Of a stretch of DNA of 64,000 nt, positions 49,123-63,767 are shown one piece after another (positions within the stretch are counted from its first letter, which is position 1; each line of letters opens with the position of its first letter). Made by a program: the position numbers and the translations under genes. Under the pieces are notes generated by a model. That model did no database searches and was not told the DNA's origin. It saw only the letters and a list, made by a program, of their open reading frames with translations. Origin of the DNA: Herbidospora mongoliensis (GTDB taxonomy: Bacteria; Actinomycetota; Actinomycetes; Streptosporangiales; Streptosporangiaceae). The stretch lies in NCBI RefSeq assembly GCF_001570545.1, contig NZ_BBXD01000020.1:224001-288000 (forward strand), in the 5' to 3' direction.

Positions 49123-49588
49123 ACCCCGATTCGCGCACGATGCGCAGGCCCGCCACCGCCAGCACCGCCGGGAGGGTCCGCAGCGTCGAACGGTCCTTCT
49201 CTTTGGCCTCTTCGGTGAGTTCGTCCCACGGTACGAGATCAGGGTGCCGCCGCCCCTGCGGATCGTGCACCGCACCGGGACGCCACCCCGCCTCCACCCG
49301 GGCCCGCATCCAGCGCAGATGCTCCAGCCGGGCCAGCCGCTCGATCTCGGCGTCGGTCAGCACCGCGGGAGCCAGGTCGGGCCGCCGGCTCAGCGCGCAC
49401 CCGATCGCCGCCAGCTTGCGCGGGACGTCGCGGGCGTGGTCGCGGTTGTCGTCCCGGAGCCGGTGGGGCAGCTCGTCCCATCCCACCACGGCCTCGTCGT
49501 CCCCGGCGGCCCGGCGGGCGCGCAGGTAGTGCTCGTGGACGGCGCGGGCCATGTCGTCGATGGTGGTCTCGCTCAAAGCCTCCGGCAT
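49109..49588 (-). CDS. RyR-domain protein
   Basis: 159 residues. The motifs IDDMARAVHEHYLRARR, WDELPHRLRDDNRDHA and LARLEHLRWMRARVEAGW match the RyR domain, first known from ryanodine-receptor calcium channels and also found alone in bacteria and phages. Bacterial RyR domains have been proposed to bind ligands such as nucleotides; this is not testable here. The protein has no membrane segment. Its 3' end overlaps the convergent XRE gene by 14 bp, and the MFS transporter gene lies just upstream on the same strand. Confidence 0.72.
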   Translation of the reverse strand: MPEALSETTIDDMARAVHEHYLRARRAAGDDEAVVGWDELPHRLRDDNRDHARDVPRKLAAIGCALSRRPDLAPAVLTDAEIERLARLEHLRWMRARVEAGWRPGAVHDPQGRRHPDLVPWDELTEEAKEKDRSTLRTLPAVLAVAGLRIVRESGFSGP

Positions 49589-49610
49589 CCATCCATCTTG
49601 GCCGAAACGG

Positions 49611-50906
49611 TCACACCGAAGCCCGGGCCACCCGTTGCGCTTCCGCGTATTCGTCGGTGCGGGCGTCGTACTTGCGGAACTTCGGCAGGATCGCCGCCAT
49701 CGCCAGCACTCCGCCCATGCACAGCAACCCGCCCGCGCCCAGCGAGAAGCGGGTCCCGCCCAGCTCCGCCATGGCGCTGGCGCGGGCGTTGCCCAGCATC
49801 GGGCCGGTGGAATACGACAGCAGTTCGATCCCGGCCAGCCGCCCTCGGTATTCGTCCGGAATGGTCTGGTTCCAGATCGTCCCCCGGAAGATGCCGCTGA
49901 TCATGTCCGCCCCACCGGCCAGGGTCAGGAAGACGATCATCAGCCAGATGTTGGGCATCACCGACGCCACCGCGACGGCCGCGCCCCACAGCAGGGCCGC
50001 GACGATCACCCCCAGCCCGTGTCTGTGCACGTGGGCCGTCCAGCCCGAGGTGACCGAGGCCAGCACCGAGCCGATTCCGGCCGACGCGTAGAGCAGCCCG
50101 AGCGCGAACTGTTCGTGTTCGCCGCCGAACTGTTCCGCCATGAACGGGTAGAGCGCGCTGGACATCGCGAAGAACATGGCCGCGATGTCGACCACGTAGG
50201 TGCCCATCAGGTCGGGGCGGCGGATGGCGTACCTGACCCCTTCCACGAGCGAGGCCAGGGACGCCGGCTGCTTGACCTCGGCCCGGCGGGCCATCGGGGC
50301 CACCCGGAACAGCATGATCAGCGAGATGAGGAACGTCGCCACGTTGATGCCATAGGAGAGGGCCACGCCGAACGACACGACGATCAGGCCGCCCAGGGCC
50401 GGACCGGCGACCCCTCCCACGCTTCTGACCAGGCCCTGGATGGCGAACGCGGCGCCCATCTGGTCGAGTTTGAGCACCTGGTTGATCGTGGCCTGCTCAC
50501 TCGGACCCCGCACGCTGTACAGACCGGCGGTGAGGGCGCCCACGACGTACAGAACCCAGATCTGGGGGTTCGGGAGGAGGGCGTTGACCATCAGCAGGAT
50601 CGCGGTCAGGCAGAGGCCGATCTCCGTGAAAATGATGATCTTGCGGCGGTCCATCGAGTCGGCGATGGCGCCGCCCCACAGGCCGCAGACGACCATCGGG
50701 ACGAACTCGGCCACGCTCACCAGACCCACCGCGACGTAGGAGCCCGTGAGCTCCTTCATCTGGTACGGCACCGCGACCAGGGTGATGAACGACCCGAACA
50801 TGGTGACCGCGGCCGATCCCAGCAGGAGGCGGAAATCGCGGGAGGAGCGGAGCGGGCTGACGTCCATCTTCAGGCGCCGCAGCAGGGCGAACGAACTTTT
50901 GACCAC
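49611..50906 (-). CDS. MFS transporter, EntS-like (MFS_3)
   Basis: 431 residues with about twelve hydrophobic segments. The N-terminal half has SSRDFRLLLGSAAVTMFGSF and the loop 2-3 signature GGAIADSMDRRKIII; a central cytoplasmic loop carries RAEVKQPASLASLVEGVRYA, typical of the EntS/MefA-like branch of exporters. Substrates range from siderophores to macrolides and cannot be inferred. The start is uncertain: GTG 50906 has no strong ribosome-binding site and the ATG at 50867 (MDVSPLRSSRDF) is an alternative. The RyR gene follows 22 nt downstream. Confidence 0.82.
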   Translation of the reverse strand: MVKSSFALLRRLKMDVSPLRSSRDFRLLLGSAAVTMFGSFITLVAVPYQMKELTGSYVAVGLVSVAEFVPMVVCGLWGGAIADSMDRRKIIIFTEIGLCLTAILLMVNALLPNPQIWVLYVVGALTAGLYSVRGPSEQATINQVLKLDQMGAAFAIQGLVRSVGGVAGPALGGLIVVSFGVALSYGINVATFLISLIMLFRVAPMARRAEVKQPASLASLVEGVRYAIRRPDLMGTYVVDIAAMFFAMSSALYPFMAEQFGGEHEQFALGLLYASAGIGSVLASVTSGWTAHVHRHGLGVIVAALLWGAAVAVASVMPNIWLMIVFLTLAGGADMISGIFRGTIWNQTIPDEYRGRLAGIELLSYSTGPMLGNARASAMAELGGTRFSLGAGGLLCMGGVLAMAAILPKFRKYDARTDEYAEAQRVARASV

Positions 50907-50951
50907 GAACGGCCAGAGTGGTCGATTCCCCGAAAGACACGCAACTGATTT

Positions 50952-51299
50952 TCAGTCGAAGAAGCCCAACTGGAGCGCGATGCGGTCGCCGTCGAGGACG
51001 AGCACGTCATAACCCCGGACCACCGGCTCGCCGCCCTCGGGCCCGATCGTCCAGGTGAACCGTAGCGTGTCGTGGTGGCCGTCGAGGATCTCGCCACGCG
51101 TCAGGGGCAGGCCGGGGAACTGCTGGTGGACCTGGCCGATGAAGGCGCTGATCTGGTCGTGGCCGGTCACGTCGGCGAGGGGGTCGGCGAAGCGGGCGGT
51201 CTCGGTCCACGAGGCGGCGACGGCCTTGGCGCGGGCCTCCGGGTCCGTCTCGTTCCAGGCGATGACGCTGCGGTCGACGATGGCGGCGTAGTCGGTCAT
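50952..51299 (-). CDS. SnoaL-like/NTF2-fold small protein
   Basis: 115 residues. MTDYAAIVDRSVIAWNETDP, the FADPLADVTGHDQISAFI block and the C-terminal GYDVLVLDGDRI fit the SnoaL-like polyketide-cyclase/NTF2 fold, a small alpha-beta barrel with varied functions (cyclisation, isomerisation or binding). ATG 51299 follows AAAGGA; the open frame to 51383 has no better start. It lies on the same strand between the acyl-CoA synthetase and the MFS gene. Confidence 0.75.
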   Translation of the reverse strand: MTDYAAIVDRSVIAWNETDPEARAKAVAASWTETARFADPLADVTGHDQISAFIGQVHQQFPGLPLTRGEILDGHHDTLRFTWTIGPEGGEPVVRGYDVLVLDGDRIALQLGFFD

Positions 51300-51420
51300 G
51301 GGGTGGGTCCTTTCCTGTCGAAGTGACCTCACGTTCCCATCCACGCGAGAGGACCGTCGATTACCTCGCAGGTCATGCGCCAAGGACCCAGCCGGTAAGC
51401 CCGCCGTTCGAAAGCCTAGG

Positions 51421-54266
<2,846 letters not shown>

Positions 54267-54297
54267 TGTCCGGTTCTGGAGCTGAGGAGACCCCGTC

Positions 54298-55449
54298 ATG
54301 AGCGTGACCGCCCCCCTGGGATTCCGGGCCGTCGGGATCAACGCCGGCATCAAGCCCGGCGAGCACCGCGACCTCGCCCTCGTCGTCAACGAGGGACCCT
54401 CGCGCTCGGCGGCGGCCGTCTTCACCCGCAACCGCGTGAAGGCCGCCCCGGTGATCTGGTCGCAGCAGGTCGTCAGCGGCGGCCGGGTCAAGGCCGTCGT
54501 GCTCAACTCCGGCGGCGCCAACGCCTGCACCGGACCCGCCGGGTTCCAGGACACCCACGCCACCGCGGAGAAGGTCGCCGAGGTCATCGGCGACTCCGCC
54601 GGCGAGATCGTGGTCTGCTCCACCGGGCTCATCGGCGAGCGCCTCCCGATGGACGCGCTGCTCGCCGGGGTCGTCGACGCGGCCGGGCAGCTCTCCCGCG
54701 ACGGCGGGGTGGCGGCGGCCGACGCGATCCGCACCACCGACACGGTCAGCAAGATCTCCTTCCGCCGGGGCGCCGGCTACATGGTCGGCGGCATGGCCAA
54801 GGGCGCCGGCATGCTCGCGCCCGCCCTGGCCACGATGTTGTCGGTGCTGACCACTGACGCCGACCTGACCTCCGAGGAGTGCGACACCGCGCTGCGCGCC
54901 GCCACCGAGGTCACCTTCGACCGGCTCGACGCCGACGGCTGCATGTCGACCAACGACACCGTCCTGCTGCTGGCCAGCGGCGCGACCGGGGTCAAGCCCG
55001 ACCTGGCCGAGTTCACCAAGAAGCTCACCGAGGTCTGCGCCGACCTGGCCCGCCAGCTCCTCGTCGACGCCGAGGGCGCCTCCAAGGCCATCGCGATCGA
55101 GGTCGTCGGGGCGGCGTCGGTCGCCGACGCGGTCGAGGTCGGCCGGGCCATCTCCCGCAGCAACCTGTTCAAATGCGCCATGCACGGCGAAGACCCCAAC
55201 TGGGGCCGCGTCCTGGCCGCGATCGGCACCACCCAGGCCGAGTTCGAGCCCGAGCGGCTGAACGTCGCGATCAACGGCATCTGGATCTGCCGGGGCGGGG
55301 CGGCCGGCGACGACCGCGGCAAGGTCGACCTGCGCCCGCGCGACATCCACGTCATCGCCGACCTGTCGGCGGGGCCCCACTCGGCGACCATCCACACGAC
55401 CGACCTGACGGCCGACTACGTGCACGAGAACTCGGCGTACAGCTCATGA
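54298..55449 (+). CDS. argJ: Glutamate N-acetyltransferase/ornithine acetyltransferase
   Basis: 383 residues. ArgJ recycles the acetyl group between ornithine and glutamate. The self-cleavage site lies in [14 protein letters not shown], before the Thr that becomes the nucleophile; the downstream block [14 protein letters not shown] and the C-terminal [14 protein letters not shown] are conserved. ATG 54298 lies 31 nt after argC and is preceded by GAGGAG. The stop overlaps the argB ATG. Confidence 0.95.
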   Translation: MSVTAPLGFRAVGINAGIKPGEHRDLALVVNEGPSRSAAAVFTRNRVKAAPVIWSQQVVSGGRVKAVVLNSGGANACTGPAGFQDTHATAEKVAEVIGDSAGEIVVCSTGLIGERLPMDALLAGVVDAAGQLSRDGGVAAADAIRTTDTVSKISFRRGAGYMVGGMAKGAGMLAPALATMLSVLTTDADLTSEECDTALRAATEVTFDRLDADGCMSTNDTVLLLASGATGVKPDLAEFTKKLTEVCADLARQLLVDAEGASKAIAIEVVGAASVADAVEVGRAISRSNLFKCAMHGEDPNWGRVLAAIGTTQAEFEPERLNVAINGIWICRGGAAGDDRGKVDLRPRDIHVIADLSAGPHSATIHTTDLTADYVHENSAYSS

Positions 55450-56323
55450 CCCCGCTCCAGAAGTCCGAGGCGCTGATCGAGGCGCTGCCGTGGCTGGCCC
55501 GGTTCCAGGGCGCGGTCGTCGTGATCAAATACGGCGGCAACGCCATGACCGAGGAACACCTGCGCGAGAAGTTCGCCGACGACATCGTCTTCCTGCGCTA
55601 CGCCGGGCTGCGCCCGGTGATCGTGCACGGCGGCGGGCCGCAGATCAACGCGGCCCTCGACCTGCACGGCATCGCGTCCCACTTCACCGCCGGGCTCCGG
55701 GTGACCACCCCCGAGGCCATGCAGGTCGTCCGCATGGTGCTGGTCGGCAAGGTCAACCGCGACGTCGTCGGGCTGATCAACCGGCACGGCCCGTTCGCGG
55801 TCGGCCTGTCGGGAGAGGACGCCCACCTGTTCACCGCCGTCCGCAAGCACGCGATCGTCGACGGCATCCCGGTCGACATCGGTCAGGTCGGTGAGATCGT
55901 CCAGGTCAACCCGGGTGCGGTGCACGCTCTGCTGGCCGACGGGCGGGTTCCGGTCGTCTCGTCGATCGCCCGCGGCGACGACGGACAGATCTACAACGTC
56001 AATGCCGACACCGCGGCCGCCGCGCTGGCCACCGCTCTCGGCGCGGCCAAGCTCGTGGTCCTCACCGACGTCGAGGGCCTGTACGCCGACTGGCCCGCCA
56101 GCGACAAGGTCATCCGGCAGATCTCCGCTTCGGAGCTGGCGGCCATGCTGCCCGGTCTGTCCAGCGGCATGGTCCCCAAGATGGAGGCCTGCCTGCACGC
56201 CGTCCAAGGGGGAGTGCCCCAGGCCCATGTGGTCGACGGGCGGCAGCCCCACGTACTGCTGACGGAGATCTTCACCGACGAGGGCATCGGCACGATGGTC
56301 CGGCCCGACGAAGGAGTCACCCC

Positions 56324-56327
<4 letters not shown>
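55446..56327 (+). CDS. argB: Acetylglutamate kinase
   Basis: 293 residues of the amino-acid kinase family: [10 protein letters not shown] (phosphate-binding Lys), [17 protein letters not shown], and the C-terminal GTDVEGLY-like [11 protein letters not shown] followed by [17 protein letters not shown]. It phosphorylates N-acetylglutamate. The ATG overlaps the argJ stop and the stop overlaps the argD ATG, each by 4 bp. Whether it is feedback-inhibited by arginine cannot be fixed from sequence, although an N-terminal helix of the type linked to inhibition is present. Confidence 0.95.
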
Positions 56328-58918
<2,591 letters not shown>

Positions 58919-58980
58919 CCTCTGCCATCGGCTAAGGTCGCCGATTGGATATGAACGGATTCGAAGGGTGGGCGTTTGCG

Positions 58981-60399
58981 GTGAGCTCGGAACGGAAGCC
59001 GATGCGGTTGTGGGGTGGCCGTTTCGAAGGGGGGCCGGCCGACGCGCTGACCCGCCTGTCGGTGAGCGTTCACTTCGACTGGCGGCTGGTGCCGTATGAC
59101 CTGATGGCGTCCCGCGCCCATGCCCGTGTGCTGAACCGGGCCGGTCTGCTCACCAACGACGAACTGGGCCGCATGCTGGCCGCGATCGACGATCTGGAGG
59201 CCGCCTGCAAGACCGGCGACTTCCGCCCGACGATCGCCGACGAAGACGTCCACACCGCTCTCGAACGTGGTCTGCTCGAGCGCCTCGGCAGCCTCGGCGG
59301 CAAGCTCCGCGCCGGGCGCTCCCGCAACGACCAGATCGCCACCGACCTGCGCCTCTACCTGCGCGACCACGTGCGGACCATCGTGTCCCGCGTCGTCGAA
59401 CTGGAGACGGCCCTGATGAGCCAGGCCGAGGAGCACGCCGACACGGCCGCCCCCGGCATGACCCATCTCCAGCACGCCCAGCCGGTGTCGTTCGGGCACC
59501 AGCTGCTGGCCCACGTGCACCCGCTGACCCGCGACATCGACCGCCTGCGCGACTGGGACAAGCGCGCGGCCGTCTCCCCGCTGGGCTCGGGCGCGCTGGC
59601 CGGCTCCTCGCTGCCGCTCGACCCGATCGCCGTCGCGGCGGAGCTGGGCTTCGACTCGGCGGCGCCCAACTCGATGGACGCCGTCTCCGACCGCGACTTC
59701 GCGGCCGAGTTCCTCTTCGACGCGGCGATGATCGGCATCCACCTGTCGCGGCTGGGCGAGGAGATCGTCCTGTGGGCCTCGCAGGAGTTCCGCTGGATCG
59801 AGATGGACGACGCCTACTCGACCGGCTCGTCGATCATGCCCCAGAAGAAGAACCCCGACGTGGCCGAGCTGGCGCGAGGTAAGTCAGGGCGGCTCATCGG
59901 CGCGCTCATGACGATGCTGACCACGCTGAAGGGCCTTCCGCTCACCTACAACCGGGACCTCCAGGAAGACAAGGAGCCCGTGTTCGACGCGGTCGACACG
60001 CTCAACCTAGTGCTGCCGGCGGTCGCGGGTCTCGTCTCCACGATGCGGGTCAACAAGTCGCGGCTGGAGTCGAGCGCGCCCGACGGGTTCGCCCTCGCCA
60101 CCGACCTGGCCGAACTGCTGGTCCGCAAGGGGGTCGCCTTCCGCGACGCCCACGAGGCCGTCGGGCATCTCGTCGTGTGGTGCCAGGTCAACGACAAGGA
60201 CCTCGGCGACCTGACCGACGAGGAACTCCTCAAGGTCTCACCGCACTTCACGCCCGACGTCCGTGACGTGCTGAGCGTGCCCGGCGCGCTGGCCGCCCGC
60301 AAGGCGCACGGCGGCACCGCGCCCGACCGGGTCCGCGACCAGCTCGCCACGCTGCGGGAACTCGTCGACGCCCAGGCCGCATGGGCGACTGGGGCCTGA
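58981..60399 (+). CDS. argH: Argininosuccinate lyase
   Basis: About 472 residues. [33 protein letters not shown] and the superfamily signature [12 protein letters not shown] are typical; it splits argininosuccinate into arginine and fumarate. The start is uncertain: GTG 58981, ATG 59002 and ATG 58951 are all possible, and none has a perfect ribosome-binding site. The gene follows argR by 62 nt; argG, which normally lies between argR and argH in this cluster, is absent. Confidence 0.94.
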   Translation: MSSERKPMRLWGGRFEGGPADALTRLSVSVHFDWRLVPYDLMASRAHARVLNRAGLLTNDELGRMLAAIDDLEAACKTGDFRPTIADEDVHTALERGLLERLGSLGGKLRAGRSRNDQIATDLRLYLRDHVRTIVSRVVELETALMSQAEEHADTAAPGMTHLQHAQPVSFGHQLLAHVHPLTRDIDRLRDWDKRAAVSPLGSGALAGSSLPLDPIAVAAELGFDSAAPNSMDAVSDRDFAAEFLFDAAMIGIHLSRLGEEIVLWASQEFRWIEMDDAYSTGSSIMPQKKNPDVAELARGKSGRLIGALMTMLTTLKGLPLTYNRDLQEDKEPVFDAVDTLNLVLPAVAGLVSTMRVNKSRLESSAPDGFALATDLAELLVRKGVAFRDAHEAVGHLVVWCQVNDKDLGDLTDEELLKVSPHFTPDVRDVLSVPGALAARKAHGGTAPDRVRDQLATLRELVDAQAAWATGA

Positions 60400-60986
60400 A
60401 ACTCGACCGGTCCTTCTTCGACCGGCCGGCCCATGAGGTGGCGCCCTCCCTGCTGGGGAGGGTGGTCGTCCATGGGCCGGTCGCGCTGCGCATCACGGAG
60501 ATGGAGGCCTACGGGCTCCCCGGCCAGGACCCGGCCTCCCACACCTACCGGGGGATGACACCGCGCAACGCGGTCATGTTCGGGCCGCCGGGGCATCTCT
60601 ACGTCTACTTCACGTACGGGATGCATTACTGCGCCAACTTCACCTGCCTGCCGCCGGGAACGGGCTCGGGGGTGCTGCTGCGGGCGGGGGAGATCGTCGA
60701 GGGGCTCGACGTGGCGTCGGAGCGGCGCGGGCCGGCCGTCAAGCCGCGCGACCTGGCACGGGGACCCGCCCGGCTGGCAGTAGCCATGGGGTTCGGGCGG
60801 GAGCACAACGGCGAAGACGTCATCGCCGGAGACATCGGCGTGTACGAGGGTTCGCGGGTTCCACCTGACAAGGTGATGGAAGGACCGCGCACCGGTGTCT
60901 CCACCGGCGCCGATGTGCCCTGGCGCTTCTGGGCCGACGGCGATCCGACGGTGTCGCCCTACCGGGCTCACGTCCCCCGGCGCTGA
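60381..60986 (+). CDS. 3-methyladenine DNA glycosylase (AAG/MPG family)
   Basis: 201 residues. [20 protein letters not shown] contains the catalytic Glu region and the HTYRG motif; [20 protein letters not shown] is the other family block, and [11 protein letters not shown] follows. This monofunctional glycosylase removes alkylated and deaminated purines. The ATG lies inside the end of argH (19-bp overlap), in a different frame. The position next to argH and tyrS is the same in other actinobacteria. Confidence 0.92.
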   Translation: MGDWGLKLDRSFFDRPAHEVAPSLLGRVVVHGPVALRITEMEAYGLPGQDPASHTYRGMTPRNAVMFGPPGHLYVYFTYGMHYCANFTCLPPGTGSGVLLRAGEIVEGLDVASERRGPAVKPRDLARGPARLAVAMGFGREHNGEDVIAGDIGVYEGSRVPPDKVMEGPRTGVSTGADVPWRFWADGDPTVSPYRAHVPRR

Positions 60987-61062
60987 TTATCGTGGCGACG
61001 CGGTCCCGTACCGGCCGATAGGGTTTTGGCTACCAGCCCTATTCACGCGAAAGCCAGGAACC

Positions 61063-62322
61063 GTGACCGACATCCTCGATGAGCTCGAATGGCGCGATGT
61101 GACCGCGCAGACCACCGACGTCGAAGCGCTGCGCAAGGCGCTGGCAGACGGCCCGGTCACGGTCTATTCGGGGTTCGACCCGACGGCTCCGTCGCTCCAC
61201 GTCGGCAACCTGGCCACCCTGCTCATCCTGACCCGCTTCCAGCGGGCCGGCCACAAGCCGATCGGCCTGGTCGGCGGCGCCACCGGTCTCATCGGCGACC
61301 CCTCGGGGCGTAGCACCGAACGGTCTCTGAACAGCGAAGACGTCGTCGCCGACTGGGTCAGCCGGATCCGCGTCCAGCTGGAGCGATTCCTGTCCTTCGA
61401 GGGCGACAACGCCGCCACGATGGTGTCCAACCTCGACTGGACGTCCGAGATGTCGGCCATCGACTTCCTGCGCGACATCGGCAAGCACTTCCCGGTGAAC
61501 CGCATGCTCGGCCGCGAGTCCGTCTCGGCGCGCCTGGCCGGTGAGGGTCTCAGCTACACCGAGTTCAGCTACCAGATCCTGCAGGCCAACGACTACCTGG
61601 AGCTCTACCGCCGCAACGGCTGCACGCTCCAGGTCGGCGGCAGCGACCAGTGGGGCAACATCACCGCCGGAACCGACCTGATCAGGCGCGTCGAGGGTGC
61701 CCACACCCACGCCTACACCGGCAAGCTGATCACCAAGTCCGACGGCACCAAGTTCGGCAAGACCGCCGGTGGCTCCATCTGGCTCGACCCGGCGCTGACC
61801 TCGCCCTACGCGTTCTACCAATACTGGCTGAACGCCGACGACCGCGACGTGATCCGCTTCCTCAAGGTCTTCACCTTCCTCAGCCGTGAGCGCATCGAGG
61901 AGCTGGAGGTCTCGGTGGCCGAGCGCCCGTTCGCCCGCGAGGCCCAGCGCGCGCTGGCCGAGGAGCTGACCACGCTGGTCCACGGCGCCGACGAGGTCAC
62001 CCGCGCCGTCGAGGCGTCCAAGGCGCTGTTCGGTCAGGGCTCCATCCAGGATCTCGACGCCGCGACGCTCGCCGCCGCCCTGGCCGAGGTCCCCAAGGCC
62101 AAGGCCTCTCTCGGTACGTCCTACGTCGACCTCCTGGCCGAAAGCGGCCTGGCCAAGTCGAAGTCGGAGGCGCGCCGCGCCATCAAGGAGGGCGGCGCCT
62201 ACCTCAACAACGTCAAGGTCACCGACGAGGACTTCGTCCCGGGCTCTGACGACCTGCTGCACGGGCGCTTCCTGGTGCTCCGGCGCGGCAAGAAGACGCT
62301 GGGGGGCGTCGAGATCGCCTAG
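61063..62322 (+). CDS. tyrS: Tyrosyl-tRNA synthetase
   Basis: 419 residues, class I synthetase. The HIGH motif appears as HVGN in [14 protein letters not shown], the KMSKS loop as KFGKT in [11 protein letters not shown] (typical of bacterial TyrS), and the C-terminal S4 domain is in [21 protein letters not shown] 61063 is preceded by CCAGGAA. A short inverted repeat lies just after the stop. Confidence 0.95.
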   Translation: MTDILDELEWRDVTAQTTDVEALRKALADGPVTVYSGFDPTAPSLHVGNLATLLILTRFQRAGHKPIGLVGGATGLIGDPSGRSTERSLNSEDVVADWVSRIRVQLERFLSFEGDNAATMVSNLDWTSEMSAIDFLRDIGKHFPVNRMLGRESVSARLAGEGLSYTEFSYQILQANDYLELYRRNGCTLQVGGSDQWGNITAGTDLIRRVEGAHTHAYTGKLITKSDGTKFGKTAGGSIWLDPALTSPYAFYQYWLNADDRDVIRFLKVFTFLSRERIEELEVSVAERPFAREAQRALAEELTTLVHGADEVTRAVEASKALFGQGSIQDLDAATLAAALAEVPKAKASLGTSYVDLLAESGLAKSKSEARRAIKEGGAYLNNVKVTDEDFVPGSDDLLHGRFLVLRRGKKTLGGVEIA

Positions 62323-62324
62323 TC

Positions 62325-62344
62325 CTGTGTGAATTCGTACACAG
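62325..62344. promoter_or_regulatory. Inverted repeat between tyrS and the TPR-like gene
   Basis: CTGTGT-GAATTCGT-ACACAG has perfect 6-bp arms. It begins 2 nt after the tyrS stop and lies about 65 nt before the next start. It could be a weak terminator without a U-run or an operator for the downstream gene. Confidence 0.35.
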
Positions 62345-62408
62345 AACTTCTCCATGCTCCGGCCTATTGTTGCTGCACCCCTCCCCACCAGCGACGATAG
62401 GTGAGCGC

Positions 62409-63263
62409 ATGTTCGACCGAAATGTGGCGACGCTCGGCCCGGCGATGGCCGAGCTCGTCGAATGCAACCGCCTTCTCGCCGGCGGCGACCCCTCCCCGGC
62501 CCTGCGGCTGCGCCGCGGCATCGCCTACGGCACCGCCCACGATCACCGCACCGCGCTCGCGGAGCTGACCGTGGCGGTGACCGGAGACCTTCCGGAAGAG
62601 GACCTGGCCGCCGCCCACTGCCGCCGCGCGGTCCTGTACTGCCGCCTCGGTGAGCACGCCGCCGCGGAGATCGCCGCCACGCAGTCGCTGGTCTTCCGCC
62701 TGACCGCGGCCGCCTACACCGCCCGCGCGATGCCCCGCTGCCTCGGCGGCGACCTCCAGGGCGCCTGGGCCGACACCGAACGCGCACTGCTGCTCGACTC
62801 GGCGTTCACGAGCGCCCACGCGGTCCGCGGCCGGATCTTCCTCGCCCTGGGCCGCCCGGCGGAAGCGCTGGCCGACTTCGACGTGTCGACCTTCGCCGAG
62901 TCCTACGACGGCGACGCCCGCGTGGACCGGGCGGAATGCCTGCTCGTCCTCGGCCAGGCGGCCCTGGCGGTGGCGGCCTGCGACGAGGTCATCCTCACCG
63001 GACCGGCCGGCTTCTTCGGCCTCGGCGGCCCTTCCGCCACAGCGGAGCCGCATCGCGTCCATCTGCTCCGCGCCCGCGCCAACCTGGCGCTCGGGGACCC
63101 GCTCGCGGCGCTCGCCGACTGCTTCCTCGCCGCCGCCCTGTCACCTGATTCTCCCGAGGTGTACGAGGTCAGGGCGGAGGTCTACCAGGTGACCGACGCG
63201 TCGGACTCGTCGGAAGACGCCACCGCTGACCTGGCGAAAGCCGCGGAACTCCGGGTCGCGTGA
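62409..63263 (+). CDS. Tetratricopeptide-like protein of unknown function
   Basis: 284 residues, Ala/Leu-rich, with helical repeats of TPR type (e.g. HCRRAVLYCRLGEHAAAEIA, RGRIFLALGRPAEALADFD, RARANLALGDPLAALADCF), each with the G/A-rich packing positions of TPRs. No enzymatic or DNA-binding domain is visible. ATG 62409 follows AGGTGA. The gene lies between tyrS and the rRNA operon, and its stop is directly abutted by copy 3 of the hairpin element. Confidence 0.7.
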   Translation: MFDRNVATLGPAMAELVECNRLLAGGDPSPALRLRRGIAYGTAHDHRTALAELTVAVTGDLPEEDLAAAHCRRAVLYCRLGEHAAAEIAATQSLVFRLTAAAYTARAMPRCLGGDLQGAWADTERALLLDSAFTSAHAVRGRIFLALGRPAEALADFDVSTFAESYDGDARVDRAECLLVLGQAALAVAACDEVILTGPAGFFGLGGPSATAEPHRVHLLRARANLALGDPLAALADCFLAAALSPDSPEVYEVRAEVYQVTDASDSSEDATADLAKAAELRVA

Positions 63264-63313
63264 AGCGAGACGCAGACGGCCGAAGGCTGGCTGTGGCTCG
63301 CGCTGAATCTGCC
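63262..63313. repeat. Interspersed hairpin element, copy 3
   Basis: A 52-bp element that overlaps the last base of the TPR-like gene's stop. The stem pairs 63265-63281 with 63285-63301 around GAA; GAATCTGCC follows. Relative to copy 2, C-A-G in the left arm pairs with C-T-G in the right arm where copy 2 has C-G-G and C-C-G, i.e. a compensatory base-pair change. Confidence 0.75.
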
Positions 63314-63411
63314 TGAAGGAAATGTGACACGGGTAACAGTCGCGTGTCCCTGCGGTCATGCGGGCCTTAAATGGTGGCTCTGACCTGCAGAAACGCCGCG
63401 TGAACGCTGAT

Positions 63412-63440
63412 TTGACGCGAGGTTCCAGGTTGCCTAATGT
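63412..63440 (+). promoter_or_regulatory. rrn promoter P1
   Basis: TTGACG (63412-63417) and TAATGT (63435-63440) with an ideal 17-nt spacer, about 325 nt upstream of 16S rRNA. This is the best promoter match seen in the window and fits an rRNA operon. Confidence 0.68.
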
Positions 63441-63620
63441 TCTCTTCGCCCCGGGAAACGGCAGCAGCCGGAACCCAGGGACATCCCACCGAGTCAAGAT
63501 CGCCGGAAACGGCGACTAGACACCGGAGAGATGCTAAGCTAAGCTTGAAGGGTTGGGCCAGAAACGGCCCGGTCCGCTCCGGTCAAATCTGATCGGGAAG
63601 TGCGGTAGAGTTAAAACACC

Positions 63621-63670
63621 GCCCAGCAAGTTCTTGTGGGCAGACGTGTGCGTTTCTTGAGAACTCAACA
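63621..63670 (+). promoter_or_regulatory. rRNA antitermination site (boxB-like hairpin and boxA-like sequence)
   Basis: GCCCAGCAAG-TT-CTTGTGGGC (63621-63641) forms a hairpin with one bulge; it is followed by CGTTTCTTGAGAACTCAACA (63651-63670), the conserved actinobacterial rRNA leader sequence that contains boxA. Nus factors are expected to bind here and to keep polymerase from terminating early in the rRNA genes. Confidence 0.5.
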
Positions 63671-63767
63671 GTGTGCTAAAAGCCAGTGCATGATGCACAA
63701 ACCCCGTCATTTATGACGGATTCCTTTGGTTGACATTATGTCAGCCGGGAAAATTCTCTGAAGACAT

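Larger units (their letters stand above)
63314..63767 (+). other. rRNA operon promoter and leader region
   Basis: 454 nt without a protein gene upstream of 16S rRNA. It contains a strong promoter (63412-63440), small GC hairpins (GGCC-AGAAAC-GGCC at about 63557), a second weaker -10-like TAGAGT (63606-63611), a boxB/boxA-like antitermination site (63621-63670) and an A/T-rich stretch with a near-palindrome TGACATTATGTCA (63731-63743) just before the mature rRNA. Confidence 0.7.

Noticed and set aside
43597..50906. Reading the STAND pair and neighbours as an anti-phage defence island
   Set aside because: No nuclease, toxin, protease, reverse transcriptase or other effector domain, no integrase, and no mobile-element borders; the evidence supports signalling proteins only.
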